NCBI GenBank assembly: GCA_022792815.1
Contig: JAAWBS010000046.1
Span: 1 to 64,000, forward strand
Direction of reading: 5' to 3'
Length of the DNA: 64,000 bases
DNA from: Hungatella sp.
Lineage (GTDB): Bacteria > Bacillota > Clostridia > Lachnospirales > Lachnospiraceae
The translations under genes were made by a program, and so were the position numbers. Shown here piece by piece: positions 37,764 to 48,354 of the stretch (positions within the stretch are counted from its first letter, which is position 1; each line of letters begins with the position of its first letter). The notes under the pieces are model-generated. The model had not been told where the DNA came from. It made no database searches and saw nothing but the letters and a program-made list of their open reading frames with translations.

Positions 37764-40184
37764 ATGAACACAGCGTTATCATGGATTAAAGCATATGTCC
37801 CGGACCTAGACGTCACCCCCCAGGAATACACCGACGCCATGACCTTATCCGGGACCAAAGTAGAAGGCTATGAGTGTCTGGACAAGAATCTGGAAAAAAT
37901 CGTAGTGGGCCGGATTGACAAGATCGAACGCCACCCGGACGCGGATAAACTGATCATCTGTCAGGTCAATATCGGAGAGGAGTCTGTTCAGATCGTCACC
38001 GGAGCTCCCAATGTAAAAGAAGGAGACAAAGTCCCCGTGGTTTTGGACGGAGGCAAGGTGGCAGGCGGTCACGACGGCGGCCCTCTTCCAGAGGACGGGA
38101 TCAAGATCAAAAAAGGAAAACTGAGAGGAATCGAGTCCAACGGCATGATGTGTTCCATCGAGGAGCTGGGCTCCTCCAGGGACATGTATCCCCTGGCGCC
38201 GGAAAGCGGAATCTACATCCTGCCCCAGGACACTCCGGTGGGAGCGGATGCCGTAGAAGCATTAGGGCTCCACGATGCGGTCTTTGAGTATGAGATCACC
38301 TCCAACCGGGTGGACTGCTACAGCGTGGTGGGCATCGCCAGAGAGGCGGCAGCCACCTTCCGCAAACCATTCCATCCCCCGGTGGTGACCGCCACCGGCA
38401 ACACGGAAGATATCCATGACTATCTGAAAGTCTCCGTGGAAGACACAAAGCTGTGTCCCCGGTACTGTGCCCGCATGGTGAAAAACATCAAGCTGGCTCC
38501 TTCCCCGGAGTGGATGCAGAGGCGTCTGGCGGCCAGCGGCATCCGTCCCATCAACAACCTGGTGGATATCACCAACTATGTGATGGAAGAGTACGGACAG
38601 CCCATGCACGCCTATGATTATGACCTGATCGCGGGACATGAGATCATCGTGAAATGTGCCGAGGACGGGGATACCTTCCAGACCCTGGACGGACAGGTGA
38701 GAAACCTGGATTCCACGGTGTTAATGATCAATGACGGGGAGAAGGAGGTGGGCATCGCCGGCATCATGGGAGGAGAAAACTCCAAGATCACCGACGATGT
38801 GAAGACCATGGTATTCGAGGCCGCCTGTTTTGACGGAACCAACATCCGCCTCTCGGCCAAGAAGATCGGACTGAGAACCGACGCCTCCGGCAAATTCGAG
38901 AAGGGTCTGGATCCCAACAACGCCCAGGCCGCCATCGACCGGGCCTGCCAGCTGGTGGAAGAGCTGGGAGCCGGAGAAGTGGTAGGCGGAATTATTGACA
39001 TTTACCCGGAAAAGCGGACCGAGCGGAGGATTTCCTTCCGGCCGGATCAGATCAACCGCCTGCTGGGCACACAGATTGACCGGGAGACCATGGTTGGATA
39101 TTTTGACAGACTGGAACTGAAAGTAGACGAAGCCGCAGATGAAGTCATCGCTCCCACCTTCCGTCAGGATCTGGAGCGGCCGGCTGACATCGCCGAGGAG
39201 GTGGCACGGTTCTTCGGGTATGACAACATCCCCGTCACCCTGCCGTCAGGAGAGGCCACCACAGGCGGTCTGGGATACAAGCTGAGAGTGGAGCAGACGG
39301 CCAGGGAAATCGCGGAATTCTGTGGTTTCAGCGAGAGCATGACCTACTCCTTCGAGAGCCCCAAAAACTTTGACCGGCTGCGGATAGGGGAGGACGATGT
39401 GCTCAGACAGGCCATCCAGATCTCCAACCCCCTGGGAGAGGATTTCAGCATCATGAGGACTACGCCTCTCCACGGGATGCTCACCTCCCTGTCCACCAAC
39501 TACAACCGGAGAAACAAAAACGTCCGCCTCTACGAGCTGGCCAACATCTACCTGCCCAAGACTCTTCCTCTGACAGAGCTTCCCGACGAGAGAATGCAGT
39601 TCGTCCTGGGAGCCTACGGGGAAGTGGATTTCTTCGATATGAAAGGGCTCCTGGAGGAGTTTTTCGACAAAGTGGGGATGGTCAAGAAGCCTCACTATGA
39701 TTCCAATGCCGGCAAACCCTGGCTCCATCCCGGCCGCCAGGCCAACGTGGTCTACGACAATGAGGTGATAGGGTATCTGGGGGAGATCCACCCGGAAGTG
39801 GCGGATCACTACAAGATCGGTGAGAGGGCCTATGTGGCGGTTCTGGATATGCCGGCCCTCCTTCCCCACACCACATATGACCGCAAGTACGAGGGTATCG
39901 CCAAATATCCTTCTGTCACCAGGGACATCAGTATGGTAGTTCCGAAGGACATCTCTGTAGGTGAGATCGAGGATGTCATCGATGTGCGGGGCGGCAGGAT
40001 CCTGGAGAGTTATCATCTCTTTGACCTGTATGAGGGTGCACAGATCCTGGCCGGACACAAGTCCGTGGCCTACTCCATCACCTTCCGGGCAAAGGATCGG
40101 ACTCTGGAGGACAAAGAGGTGAACACCGTGATGGAGAAGATTCTTCACGGACTTCGTCAGATGGGAATCGAACTGAGAGCATAG
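37764..40184 (+). CDS. pheT: Phenylalanine--tRNA ligase beta subunit
   Basis: tRNA-binding domain, B3/B4, B5, FDX-ACB domains; start at MNTALSWIKAYV after AAAGGAG. Confidence 0.98.
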   Translation: MNTALSWIKAYVPDLDVTPQEYTDAMTLSGTKVEGYECLDKNLEKIVVGRIDKIERHPDADKLIICQVNIGEESVQIVTGAPNVKEGDKVPVVLDGGKVAGGHDGGPLPEDGIKIKKGKLRGIESNGMMCSIEELGSSRDMYPLAPESGIYILPQDTPVGADAVEALGLHDAVFEYEITSNRVDCYSVVGIAREAAATFRKPFHPPVVTATGNTEDIHDYLKVSVEDTKLCPRYCARMVKNIKLAPSPEWMQRRLAASGIRPINNLVDITNYVMEEYGQPMHAYDYDLIAGHEIIVKCAEDGDTFQTLDGQVRNLDSTVLMINDGEKEVGIAGIMGGENSKITDDVKTMVFEAACFDGTNIRLSAKKIGLRTDASGKFEKGLDPNNAQAAIDRACQLVEELGAGEVVGGIIDIYPEKRTERRISFRPDQINRLLGTQIDRETMVGYFDRLELKVDEAADEVIAPTFRQDLERPADIAEEVARFFGYDNIPVTLPSGEATTGGLGYKLRVEQTAREIAEFCGFSESMTYSFESPKNFDRLRIGEDDVLRQAIQISNPLGEDFSIMRTTPLHGMLTSLSTNYNRRNKNVRLYELANIYLPKTLPLTELPDERMQFVLGAYGEVDFFDMKGLLEEFFDKVGMVKKPHYDSNAGKPWLHPGRQANVVYDNEVIGYLGEIHPEVADHYKIGERAYVAVLDMPALLPHTTYDRKYEGIAKYPSVTRDISMVVPKDISVGEIEDVIDVRGGRILESYHLFDLYEGAQILAGHKSVAYSITFRAKDRTLEDKEVNTVMEKILHGLRQMGIELRA

Positions 40185-40260
40185 GGAAATATAAGGTATA
40201 AAATCAGACGAAAATGGCCACTCTGATAAGGACAACAGTTTTCATGAGGAGGCCATAGAG

Positions 40261-41535
40261 ATGTTTGAACAATACGAGATTGCAAGGGTGCACGGGCGTG
40301 AGATTCTGGATTCCAGAGGAAATCCCACCGTGGAGGTGGAGGTGACTCTGGACGGAGGGGCCGTAGGCCGGGCCGCGGTTCCCTCCGGTGCATCCACGGG
40401 AAAATTTGAGGCAGTGGAGCTGAGAGACGGGGAAAAGCGATACCACGGGAAAGGAGTTCGCAAGGCGGTAGAACACGTGAATACGGTTCTGGCGGAGGCC
40501 GTTGCCTTTGAAAATGCCCTCGACCAGCAGAAGATTGACCGGATTCTTTTGGAGGCAGACGGGACGGACAACAAAGCCAAGCTGGGAGCCAATGCCATCC
40601 TGGGCGTGTCCATGGCAGTGGCCAGAGCTGCCGCCGCCGGCCTCAACCTGCCTCTGTACCGCTATCTGGGAGGAATCGCCGGAAACCGGATGCCCATGCC
40701 CATGATGAATATCCTCAACGGAGGAGTCCACGCGGACAACACGGTGGATCTTCAGGAGTTTATGATCATGCCTGTGGGGGCCGAAAATTTCAGGGAAGGG
40801 CTGCGGATGTGCGCGGAGGTCTACCAGACCTTAAAAAGCCTGTTAAAGACCAACGGCTATTCCACGGCAGTGGGAGACGAGGGAGGATTTGCCCCCAACC
40901 TAAAGAATACGGAGGAGGTTTTGTCCTACCTGGTGGATGCCATCAGCTTAAGCGGATTCCAGCCGGGAAGCCAGATGGGCATCGCCATGGATGCCGCCTC
41001 CAGCGAGCTGTATGACGAGACCACCGGCATGTATGTGTTTCCAGGGGAGAGCCAGATGAGCGGGATCCGGGTGGAGCGGGATGCCAGGGAGATGGTGGAG
41101 TACTATAGACGGCTGACAGAAGGGTTTCCCATCCTGTCCATCGAGGACGGACTCTGGGAGGAGGACTGGGAGGGCTGGCAGCTTCTGACCAGTACCTTGG
41201 GTCACAAGATCCAGCTGGTGGGAGACGATCTGTTTGTCACCAACACGAAGCGCCTTAAGAGAGGGATCGAGGAAAAGGCGGCCAATGCCATTCTGGTGAA
41301 GGTGAATCAGATCGGCACCCTGACCGAGAGCTTTGAGGCCGTGGAGATGGCCAAAAAGGCCGGATACGGAACCGTCATCTCCCACCGTTCCGGAGAGACG
41401 GAGGATGCTATCATCGCGGACATCGCGGTGGCCTTAAATGCCGGTCAGATCAAGACCGGTGCCCCCTGCCGCAGCGACCGGGTAGCCAAATACAATCAGC
41501 TGCTGAGAATCGAGGAGCAGGTGAGGGGACAGTAA
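40261..41535 (+). CDS. eno: Enolase
   Basis: [41 protein letters not shown]. Confidence 0.98.
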   Translation: MFEQYEIARVHGREILDSRGNPTVEVEVTLDGGAVGRAAVPSGASTGKFEAVELRDGEKRYHGKGVRKAVEHVNTVLAEAVAFENALDQQKIDRILLEADGTDNKAKLGANAILGVSMAVARAAAAGLNLPLYRYLGGIAGNRMPMPMMNILNGGVHADNTVDLQEFMIMPVGAENFREGLRMCAEVYQTLKSLLKTNGYSTAVGDEGGFAPNLKNTEEVLSYLVDAISLSGFQPGSQMGIAMDAASSELYDETTGMYVFPGESQMSGIRVERDAREMVEYYRRLTEGFPILSIEDGLWEEDWEGWQLLTSTLGHKIQLVGDDLFVTNTKRLKRGIEEKAANAILVKVNQIGTLTESFEAVEMAKKAGYGTVISHRSGETEDAIIADIAVALNAGQIKTGAPCRSDRVAKYNQLLRIEEQVRGQ

Positions 41536-41643
41536 AACGTCACGGCCGGTCCGAAAAAATACTCAAAAAAATCATGTTCTGGTTGTTTTTCCTGGAAAAG
41601 TATGCTATGATTACGGTGTTTGACTATAGGAGGTGTGAAAAGC

Positions 41644-41874
41644 ATGCTGAAATTGATCTTGACCATTGTGTTTGTTCTTATATGTGTGGCTCTTACCATT
41701 ATCGTGCTGCTTCAGGAGGGTAAGTCTTCCGGATTAGGTTCCATCAGCGGTATGGCCGACAGCTATTGGGGCAAAAACAAGGCACGTTCCATGGAGGGCA
41801 ACCTGGAGAAGTTTACAAAGTTTGCAGCCGCAGCAGTGCTGTTGCTTGCATTGATTTTGAATGTAATCTGGTAG
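41644..41874 (+). CDS. secG: Preprotein translocase subunit SecG
   Basis: Two-TM small protein with VLLQEGKSSGLGSISG. Confidence 0.92.
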   Translation: MLKLILTIVFVLICVALTIIVLLQEGKSSGLGSISGMADSYWGKNKARSMEGNLEKFTKFAAAAVLLLALILNVIW

Positions 41875-41886
41875 AGATACAAAGCA

Positions 41887-41913
41887 GACACTCTTGGCGA
41901 CAAGGGTGTTTTT
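41887..41913 (+). terminator. Rho-independent terminator after secG
   Basis: GACACTCTTGgcgaCAAGGGTGTTTTTGTTT. Confidence 0.85.
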
Positions 41914-41948
41914 GTTTCATTGTGATGAAAGTATGTTACTATGATTCA

Positions 41949-42072
41949 TGGGGCTCGTCTTCTTGTCCGCCTTGGGACGGACAAGAAACATCGGGCGTCC
42001 GCCCGATGGGGAAAACTGGACAAAAACAGTTTTACAGGCGAGCCTGACGCCTTTTTTGTCCGGTTTTCCCCG
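41949..42072 (+). ncRNA. Candidate structured 5' leader of rnr (possible regulatory RNA)
   Basis: Hairpins 41960-41987, 41989-42008 and 42008-42071 (about 19 bp stem), plus alternative terminator-like hairpin 42036-42057. Confidence 0.55.
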
Positions 42073-42110
42073 CCCCGTGGACGGTAACGAAAGTATTGCG
42101 AGGAGGCGAA

Positions 42111-44243
42111 ATGACGGAGGAGTTATTGAGACAGAGAAAACAGATGCTGACGGAATTGTTTGAGGATAAGGCCTATGTGCCCATGAAGCTGAAGGAACTG
42201 GCTATATTCCTCGATATCCCCAAGAACCAGAGGGAGGAGCTGAAAGAAGTTCTGGATCTTCTTTTGGCGGAGGGAAAGGTGGGGATCTCCAAGAAGGGGA
42301 AGTACGGGCGGGCCCAGGATTTCGCCCGGGCAGGGATCTTTTCGGGACACCCGAGAGGGTTCGGATTTGTCAGCGTGGAGGACATGGAGGCGGACGTGTT
42401 TATCCCTGCCGAGAAGACTGCCGGCGCCATGCACGGGGACAAGGTGCAGGTGGTGGTGGAGGAAGGCCAGGCAGAGGGGAAGCGGAAGGAAGGAATCATC
42501 GTAAAGATTCTGGAGCGGGCCAATGAGACGGTGATCGGCTATTATCAGAAGAATAAAAGCTTCGGGTTTGTGCTGCCGGACAATCAGAAACTGAATCAGG
42601 ACATCTTTATCCCCCAGGGAAAGGATATGGGGGCGGTCACCGGCCACAAGGTGGTAGTAAAGGTCACGGATTTCGGCGGTGACAGGAAGAAACCGGAGGG
42701 CGTAGTCACAGAGATCATCGGCCACGTCAACGATCCGGGCACTGACATTCTGTCCATCATAAAGGCCTATGACCTGCCGGAGGAGTTTCCGGAGCAGGTG
42801 ATGCGCCAGGCGGCCAGGATGCCGGACCATGTAGACGAGCGGGAGACGGAGGGCAGGCTGGATCTGCGCGGTCTCCTCACGGTGACCATAGACGGGGAGG
42901 ATGCCAAGGATCTGGATGACGCCATCACCATTGCCGGGGACGGGGAAGACCACTACACTCTGGGGGTTCACATCGCCGATGTATCCCACTATGTGCAGGA
43001 GGGGAGTCCTCTGGACGAGGAGGCAAGGAAGAGAGGAACCAGCGTCTATCTGGTGGATCGGGTGATCCCCATGCTGCCGCACAGACTGTCCAACGGCATC
43101 TGCTCCCTAAACGCGGGGGAGGACCGGCTGGCCTTAAGCTGTATCATGGAGATCGACGGCAGAGGGGCAGTGATGGGACACCAGATCGCGGAGAGCGTGA
43201 TCCGTGTGGACCGGCGTATGACCTACACGGCGGTGAACGCCATCGTCACGGACCGGGATGAAGAGACCATGGAGGAATACCGGGAATTTGTCCCCATGTT
43301 TGATCAGATGAAGGAGCTGGCCGACATTCTCAGGGCCAGGAGGCGGCAGAGGGGGTCTATTGATTTCGATTTTCCGGAGAGCAAGATCGTGCTGGATACC
43401 CTGGGAAAACCGGTGGAGATCAAGCCCTATGAGAGAAATGCCGCAACCAGGATCATCGAGGACTTCATGCTCATGGCCAACGAGACCATCGCCGAGAACT
43501 ACTTCTGGCAGGAGCTGCCCTTTGTGTACCGGACTCACGAGTATCCGGACCCGGAGAAGATGAAGCGGCTGGGGACGTTTATCAATAATTTCGGCTACAC
43601 CATCCGCACCCAGAACGGGGAGGTGCACCCCAAGGAGATACAAAAGCTTCTGGACAAGATCGAGGGGACACCGGAGGAGGCCCTTATCAGCCGCCTGACC
43701 CTGCGCTCCATGAGGCAGGCCAAGTATGCCACCGTCTGCACCGGCCATTACGGCCTGGCTGCCAATTACTATACCCATTTTACCTCTCCCATCCGACGGT
43801 ATCCGGATCTGCAGATTCATCGGATCATCAAGGAGAATTTAAAAGGGGGCCTGAGAGAAAAGCGGATTGCCCATTACGACCGGATCCTGCCGGAGGTGGC
43901 GGTTTCGTGTTCCTCCGCGGAGCGCCGTGCCGACGAGGCGGAGAGGGAGACCGATAAGCTGAAAAAATGCGAGTACATGGCCCGTCATGTGGGGGAGAAC
44001 TATGAGGGCGTGATCTCCGGGGTCACAAACTGGGGACTGTACGTGGAACTGCCCAACACGGTGGAGGGGCTGATTCGGGTCAGCGACCTGGAAGGGGAGT
44101 ATTTTGTCTTTGACGAGGAGCGTATGGAGCTGGCGGGAGAGGTGACAGGCATCCGATACAAACTGGGGCAGAAGGTTAAGGTGGCGGTCGCAGGCACGGA
44201 CCGGATGACCAGAACCATCGATTTTGTTCTGGCCCGGGAATAG
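42111..44243 (+). CDS. rnr: Ribonuclease R
   Basis: RNB domain ([14 protein letters not shown]), CSD and S1 domains. Confidence 0.97.
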   Translation: MTEELLRQRKQMLTELFEDKAYVPMKLKELAIFLDIPKNQREELKEVLDLLLAEGKVGISKKGKYGRAQDFARAGIFSGHPRGFGFVSVEDMEADVFIPAEKTAGAMHGDKVQVVVEEGQAEGKRKEGIIVKILERANETVIGYYQKNKSFGFVLPDNQKLNQDIFIPQGKDMGAVTGHKVVVKVTDFGGDRKKPEGVVTEIIGHVNDPGTDILSIIKAYDLPEEFPEQVMRQAARMPDHVDERETEGRLDLRGLLTVTIDGEDAKDLDDAITIAGDGEDHYTLGVHIADVSHYVQEGSPLDEEARKRGTSVYLVDRVIPMLPHRLSNGICSLNAGEDRLALSCIMEIDGRGAVMGHQIAESVIRVDRRMTYTAVNAIVTDRDEETMEEYREFVPMFDQMKELADILRARRRQRGSIDFDFPESKIVLDTLGKPVEIKPYERNAATRIIEDFMLMANETIAENYFWQELPFVYRTHEYPDPEKMKRLGTFINNFGYTIRTQNGEVHPKEIQKLLDKIEGTPEEALISRLTLRSMRQAKYATVCTGHYGLAANYYTHFTSPIRRYPDLQIHRIIKENLKGGLREKRIAHYDRILPEVAVSCSSAERRADEAERETDKLKKCEYMARHVGENYEGVISGVTNWGLYVELPNTVEGLIRVSDLEGEYFVFDEERMELAGEVTGIRYKLGQKVKVAVAGTDRMTRTIDFVLARE

Positions 44244-44265
44244 CCGGGACATTGAAAAAGGGGAA

Positions 44266-44739
44266 ATGACAGGAATGGGAAAACAGACCACAAAATTAAT
44301 TGCCAACAACAAAAAGGCATATCATGACTATTTTATTGAAGACAAATACGAGACGGGGATCGAGCTGTTCGGCACGGAGGTCAAGTCCATCCGAATGGGG
44401 AAATGCAGTATCAAGGAGGCTTTTATCCGCATCGAAAAGGGGGAGGTGTATCTCTACGGGATGCACATCAACCCCTATGAGAAAGGCAATATTTTCAACA
44501 AGGATCCCCTGCGGGTGAGGAAACTTCTGCTTCACAGGTCAGAGATCATGAAGCTGGGGGCCAAGATCGCGGAGAAGGGCTATACCCTGGTGCCTCTCCA
44601 GGTGTACTTTAAGGGAAGCCTGGTGAAGGTGGAGATCGGTCTGGCCAAAGGCAAGAAACTGTACGACAAGAGGGAGGACATCGCCAAGAAGGATCAGCGG
44701 CGGGAGATGGAACGGGAGATGAAGCAGACATTTCGGTAG
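44266..44739 (+). CDS. smpB: SsrA-binding protein
   Basis: [29 protein letters not shown]; start could also be 44275. Confidence 0.97.
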   Translation: MTGMGKQTTKLIANNKKAYHDYFIEDKYETGIELFGTEVKSIRMGKCSIKEAFIRIEKGEVYLYGMHINPYEKGNIFNKDPLRVRKLLLHRSEIMKLGAKIAEKGYTLVPLQVYFKGSLVKVEIGLAKGKKLYDKREDIAKKDQRREMEREMKQTFR

Positions 44740-44831
44740 GGAACAGAGATCACAGGGGGCGTGGCAGGCAACGAAAAATTTGACAATCAGAAGAAAGTGT
44801 GGTAGACTAACAGAACAGTCAGTTTGTTTAC

Positions 44832-45168
44832 GGGCCTGTACTGGTTTCGACAGGGATCATGCAGCTGGTGAAGCTATCCGCACGCGATGCGTCAAATGGC
44901 AAAATTAAAATTAAACGCTGAAGATAATTTAGCATACGCTGCTTAATTGCAGCCGTCAGCCTTAGTGCACTCACACATTAAGAACCTGGCGTCGACTTTG
45001 TGAGAAACGACACATGCAAAGCTTTGAGCGTGTGGGCGTAATATGAAGCTACTGAAACCGTCAGAGAGTCAGTCCCCGGGCGGCAGAGGGAATGTCAATT
45101 GGCTGACTATGATAGTAGAAGAACAGGGAATTGGTTTTTGGACACGGGTTCAAATCCCGTCAGGTCCA
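44832..45168 (+). ncRNA. ssrA: tmRNA (ssrA), tag AKLKLNAEDNLAYAA encoded at 44899-44946
   Basis: GGGCCTGTACTGGTTTCGACAGG 5' end pairs with CAGGTCC 3' acceptor; T-arm GGTTCAAATCC; reading frame ending ALAYAA-type tag and TAA; adjacent smpB. Confidence 0.97.
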
Positions 45169-45278
45169 TTGTTTGTGGTAAGGAGGAGCCCGCGGAGTGG
45201 GAGAAGACCTGATCACGAGGCAGACGCCCCCATGAACGGAATTCGTGCAGAAATGCGTCTGTGTTATCATTGCGAGAG

Positions 45279-45307
45279 GTGCTGTGGCAGAGGTCACAGC
45301 ACTTTTT
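45279..45307 (+). terminator. Rho-independent terminator downstream of ssrA
   Basis: GTGCTGTGgcagaggtCACAGCACTTTTT. Confidence 0.85.
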
Positions 45308-45450
45308 GGTTTTGTCGGCAGCGCACAGATACCCATACCTTTTTCGATGAATAAATCCTCTTCGTCCGGCATATAATGGCATCAAATGGACGACCGCAGG
45401 CCTTGAGACCGGGCCTGATCGCCGATTAATATGATGCCAGGAGGATGTAC

Positions 45451-45705
45451 ATGGAGCGGAGACATAGAAGGACCAGGAAGGAAAAGCTGGAGGATGAGCT
45501 GATCAAGACGGAGGAGGCCATCGAGCAGTACACGGCCGCCATCGCCTCCATGGAGGAGAGGCGTCAGTCTCTTCTTGAGGAGATCGAATCAGAGCATATC
45601 CGGGAGGTGACAAAGCTTTTAAAAGAGAAAAATATGTCGGTAGAGCAGCTGAAAAGCCTGCTGGGAGACATGACATCAGAGGAGTTGGCAGGGCAGGGCG
45701 CATAA
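45451..45705 (+). CDS. Small coiled-coil protein (DUF4315-like?)
   Basis: Coherent ORF with RBS; EKLEDELIKTEEAIEQYTAAIASMEERRQSLLEEIE coiled coil. Confidence 0.7.
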   Translation: MERRHRRTRKEKLEDELIKTEEAIEQYTAAIASMEERRQSLLEEIESEHIREVTKLLKEKNMSVEQLKSLLGDMTSEELAGQGA

Positions 45706-45784
45706 AGACCCTGCCTTTCCTATGCCGGATTCCTAATAAATTCCCCCGTTTGGTCGAAATATCCAGTATAGGGGCAGGAGACCG

Positions 45785-46741
45785 ATGATACAGGATGGAA
45801 GGCAGGGGAAGTCTATGAAGGTGAAAAACAGCTGGAATTTGTCTGTGGCAAAGGCGGTCATCACCACCACGTCAAAGGCCGCATCAAAGAAACGGGCCGG
45901 AAGCAGTACCTCAAAGATCCGCAGAAAGCTTGAGCGGATCAAACAGAAGCTCAGGGCAGGAGTTCCGTTGACAGCTTCGGAGAAAGCCTTTCTCTGCACT
46001 TATGCGCCGGGACTCTACAGCAAGGCCGTGGCTTTGGAACGAGAGTGTGAGGAGCATGAGAAACATGCGAAGAGACGGGCGGAATATGTGAAGAAGCGCA
46101 GGCAGGAGGAAGCGGCGAAAAAGGCCCGGGATCAGGAGGATCAGGAGAAAGCAGCCAGGGCGGATCAGGATCGGAAAGAGTATGCGAAAGAGCTGCTGGA
46201 GCAGAAGGAGGAGGCCGAGGAACAGGCAGCCGAGAAGCAGCTGCAGCGGCAGCAGACGGATCGAGAGCAGGCCGGGCGAAGGGAAGAGGAAGAAAAGAGG
46301 AGAGAGACGGCCGTAGAACGGGTAAGAACCGAAAGCCGCGCCGAGACCAAGGCAGGTGAAAGGCTGAGGACAAAGAGACAGGCGGAGACAGAGACGGCAG
46401 AGGAAAAGAGAGGCAGAGAGAATCGGACAGAGAAATATTGGAGAGACCAGGAGGAGACAGGGAGCGTGGATAGATTTAGGGATAAGGAGACCGAGACAAA
46501 GGAGCAGGGAAGCGAGCTGGAGAGGGGGCAGGGGATAGAAACGAAGGGCAATCAGGACAGCAGCCAGCTGATGAGAGAATTTGAGGCAGATGTATTTTTC
46601 AGGAACCGGATGCCGGCATCTGTGGGAGAGAGGGGGGAGCGGATCCCCAGCCTGGTTCTGGGGCGGGCGGCCTATGAGACGGTGTCAGTGGCAGATCAGA
46701 TATGGAAAGAGAGTACTCCCCAGACCTCAAAAAAGGCCTGA
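45785..46741 (+). CDS. Hypothetical charged coiled-coil protein
   Basis: Open 318-aa frame; globular-looking N-terminus (RKLERIKQKLRAGVPLTASEKAFLCTYAPGLYSKAVALERE) then Lys/Glu/Arg-rich low complexity; start may be 45815 (MKVKNS). Confidence 0.65.
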   Translation: MIQDGRQGKSMKVKNSWNLSVAKAVITTTSKAASKKRAGSSTSKIRRKLERIKQKLRAGVPLTASEKAFLCTYAPGLYSKAVALERECEEHEKHAKRRAEYVKKRRQEEAAKKARDQEDQEKAARADQDRKEYAKELLEQKEEAEEQAAEKQLQRQQTDREQAGRREEEEKRRETAVERVRTESRAETKAGERLRTKRQAETETAEEKRGRENRTEKYWRDQEETGSVDRFRDKETETKEQGSELERGQGIETKGNQDSSQLMREFEADVFFRNRMPASVGERGERIPSLVLGRAAYETVSVADQIWKESTPQTSKKA

Positions 46742-46872
46742 ATGGAAAAATCAGTTGACATCTGTTATTTTTTGACTGATAATGACTGTGAAGATTCCGG
46801 ATGACGGCTATGGCGGATCAAGACATTGAGCCGTGGGTGCTGGCCGGTAAGAGGAAAAGGGAGAGAAAAGTC

Positions 46873-47940
46873 ATGGAGATCAGAATTGAGAGAACCACAT
46901 GTCCGAAGGAAAAGCCAGGTCAGGATAATCCGCTGGTATTCGGCACGATTTTTACAGACCATATGTTTGAGATGGACTATGAGGAGGGAAAGGGCTGGCA
47001 TGACCCGAGAGTCGTGCCTTACCACAAGCTGGAGTTAGAGCCATCCTGTATGGTGTTTCACTATGGACAGGAGATGTTTGAGGGGCTTAAGGCCTACAAG
47101 GCTGAGGACGGAAGGATCCTTCTGTTCCGCCCTGATAAGAATATCGAGAGGGCCAACCGGAGCAACCGGAGGCTGTGTATACCCGAACTTCCCCCGGAGA
47201 TTTTTATGGAGGGACTGAAAGCCGTGGTCAGCGCGGACAGGGACTGGATTCCCACCAAGCCGGGGACTTCTCTGTATGTCCGCCCCTTTGTCATCGCCAC
47301 AGACCCGTTTTTGGGGGTGAGACCGTCCTATACCTATAAATTTATGATCATTCTCTCCCCGGTGGGAGCCTACTATGAAAGCGGCCTTGATCCGGTGAAG
47401 ATCTGGATCGAGGACGAGTATGTCAGGGCAGTTAAGGGCGGCATCGGCGAGGCCAAGACCGGCGGCAACTATGTGGCTTCCCTGGCTTCCCAGGTGAAAG
47501 CCCACGACGAGGGATATTCCCAAGTACTGTGGCTGGACGGGGTGCACCGCAAGTATATCGAGGAAGTGGGAGCCATGAACATCTTCTTTAAGATCAACGG
47601 TACTGTGGTGACTCCCGAATTAAACGGAAGCATTCTTCCCGGAGTCACCAGAGATTCCGTCATCGCCCTGTGCAGAGAGTGGGGCGTCCCGGTGGAGGAG
47701 AGGAGGATCTCCGTGGACGAGGTGGTGGAGGCTGCTGCCTCCGGCGCCATGGAAGAGTGTTTCGGCACCGGCACGGCGGCTGTGATCTCCCCCGTGGGAG
47801 AGCTTCGCTATGAGGAACAGCGGATGGCCATCGGAGGCGGAAGGATCGGGGAACTGACTCAGAAGTTCTATGACACGATCACGGGAATCCAGCTTGGAAA
47901 GCTCCAGGGTCCCAAGGGGTGGAGCGTGGAGGTTCAGTGA
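46873..47940 (+). CDS. ilvE: Branched-chain amino acid aminotransferase
   Basis: FHYGQEMFEGLKAYK; GNYVASL; GTGTAAVISPVG. Confidence 0.95.
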   Translation: MEIRIERTTCPKEKPGQDNPLVFGTIFTDHMFEMDYEEGKGWHDPRVVPYHKLELEPSCMVFHYGQEMFEGLKAYKAEDGRILLFRPDKNIERANRSNRRLCIPELPPEIFMEGLKAVVSADRDWIPTKPGTSLYVRPFVIATDPFLGVRPSYTYKFMIILSPVGAYYESGLDPVKIWIEDEYVRAVKGGIGEAKTGGNYVASLASQVKAHDEGYSQVLWLDGVHRKYIEEVGAMNIFFKINGTVVTPELNGSILPGVTRDSVIALCREWGVPVEERRISVDEVVEAAASGAMEECFGTGTAAVISPVGELRYEEQRMAIGGGRIGELTQKFYDTITGIQLGKLQGPKGWSVEVQ

Positions 47941-47973
47941 GGCCTGTGAACCGTGGCGTCCCCCAAATTAGTC

Positions 47974-48001
47974 TTGACAAAAAAAAATCCGATGATATAA
48001 T
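47974..48001 (+). promoter_or_regulatory. Sigma-A-like promoter of thrS T-box transcript
   Basis: TTGACA-16 bp-TATAAT. Confidence 0.8.
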
Positions 48002-48024
48002 CAAGAAAAGTACACAATAAGTCA

Positions 48025-48256
48025 ATGCGTTGACGGGGACAGTACGCTGCCAGGAGTCGTTCAGAGAGAGATGGGAAGGTGTGAGCATCTTACGAGTCCG
48101 GTATCGGAAGACCGCCCCGGAGCGATCCTTAATCGGATCCGGTGATTCCGTTATCGTCAAAAAGAGTGGCCAGGGCAAAATTGTCCCGGCAAGCAGGGTG
48201 GAACCGCGAATTATTCGTCCCTTCTCACAGGAAACTGTGGGGAGGGATTTTTTGTC
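48025..48256 (+). promoter_or_regulatory. T-box leader (Thr), specifier likely ACC at 48111-48113
   Basis: CAGAGAGAGATGGGAAGGTG; AGGGTGGAACCGCG; CCCTTCTCACAGgaaaCTGTGGGGAGGGATTTTTT terminator. Confidence 0.92.
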
Positions 48257-48354
48257 TTATAGGAAAGCGCTCCTGTGAGACAAAAACCCTCCGATTGCGT
48301 CCCACTGCGGCGGAGAGGAAGCGGGCTCAAATACGTGAAAAGGAGAACAGCACG

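Noticed and set aside
45043-45354. 103-aa ORF
   Set aside because: Lies in tmRNA and its downstream terminator region
45951-46551. Ser/Pro/Leu-rich minus-strand ORFs
   Set aside because: Reverse complement of the Glu/Lys/Arg-rich coiled-coil gene
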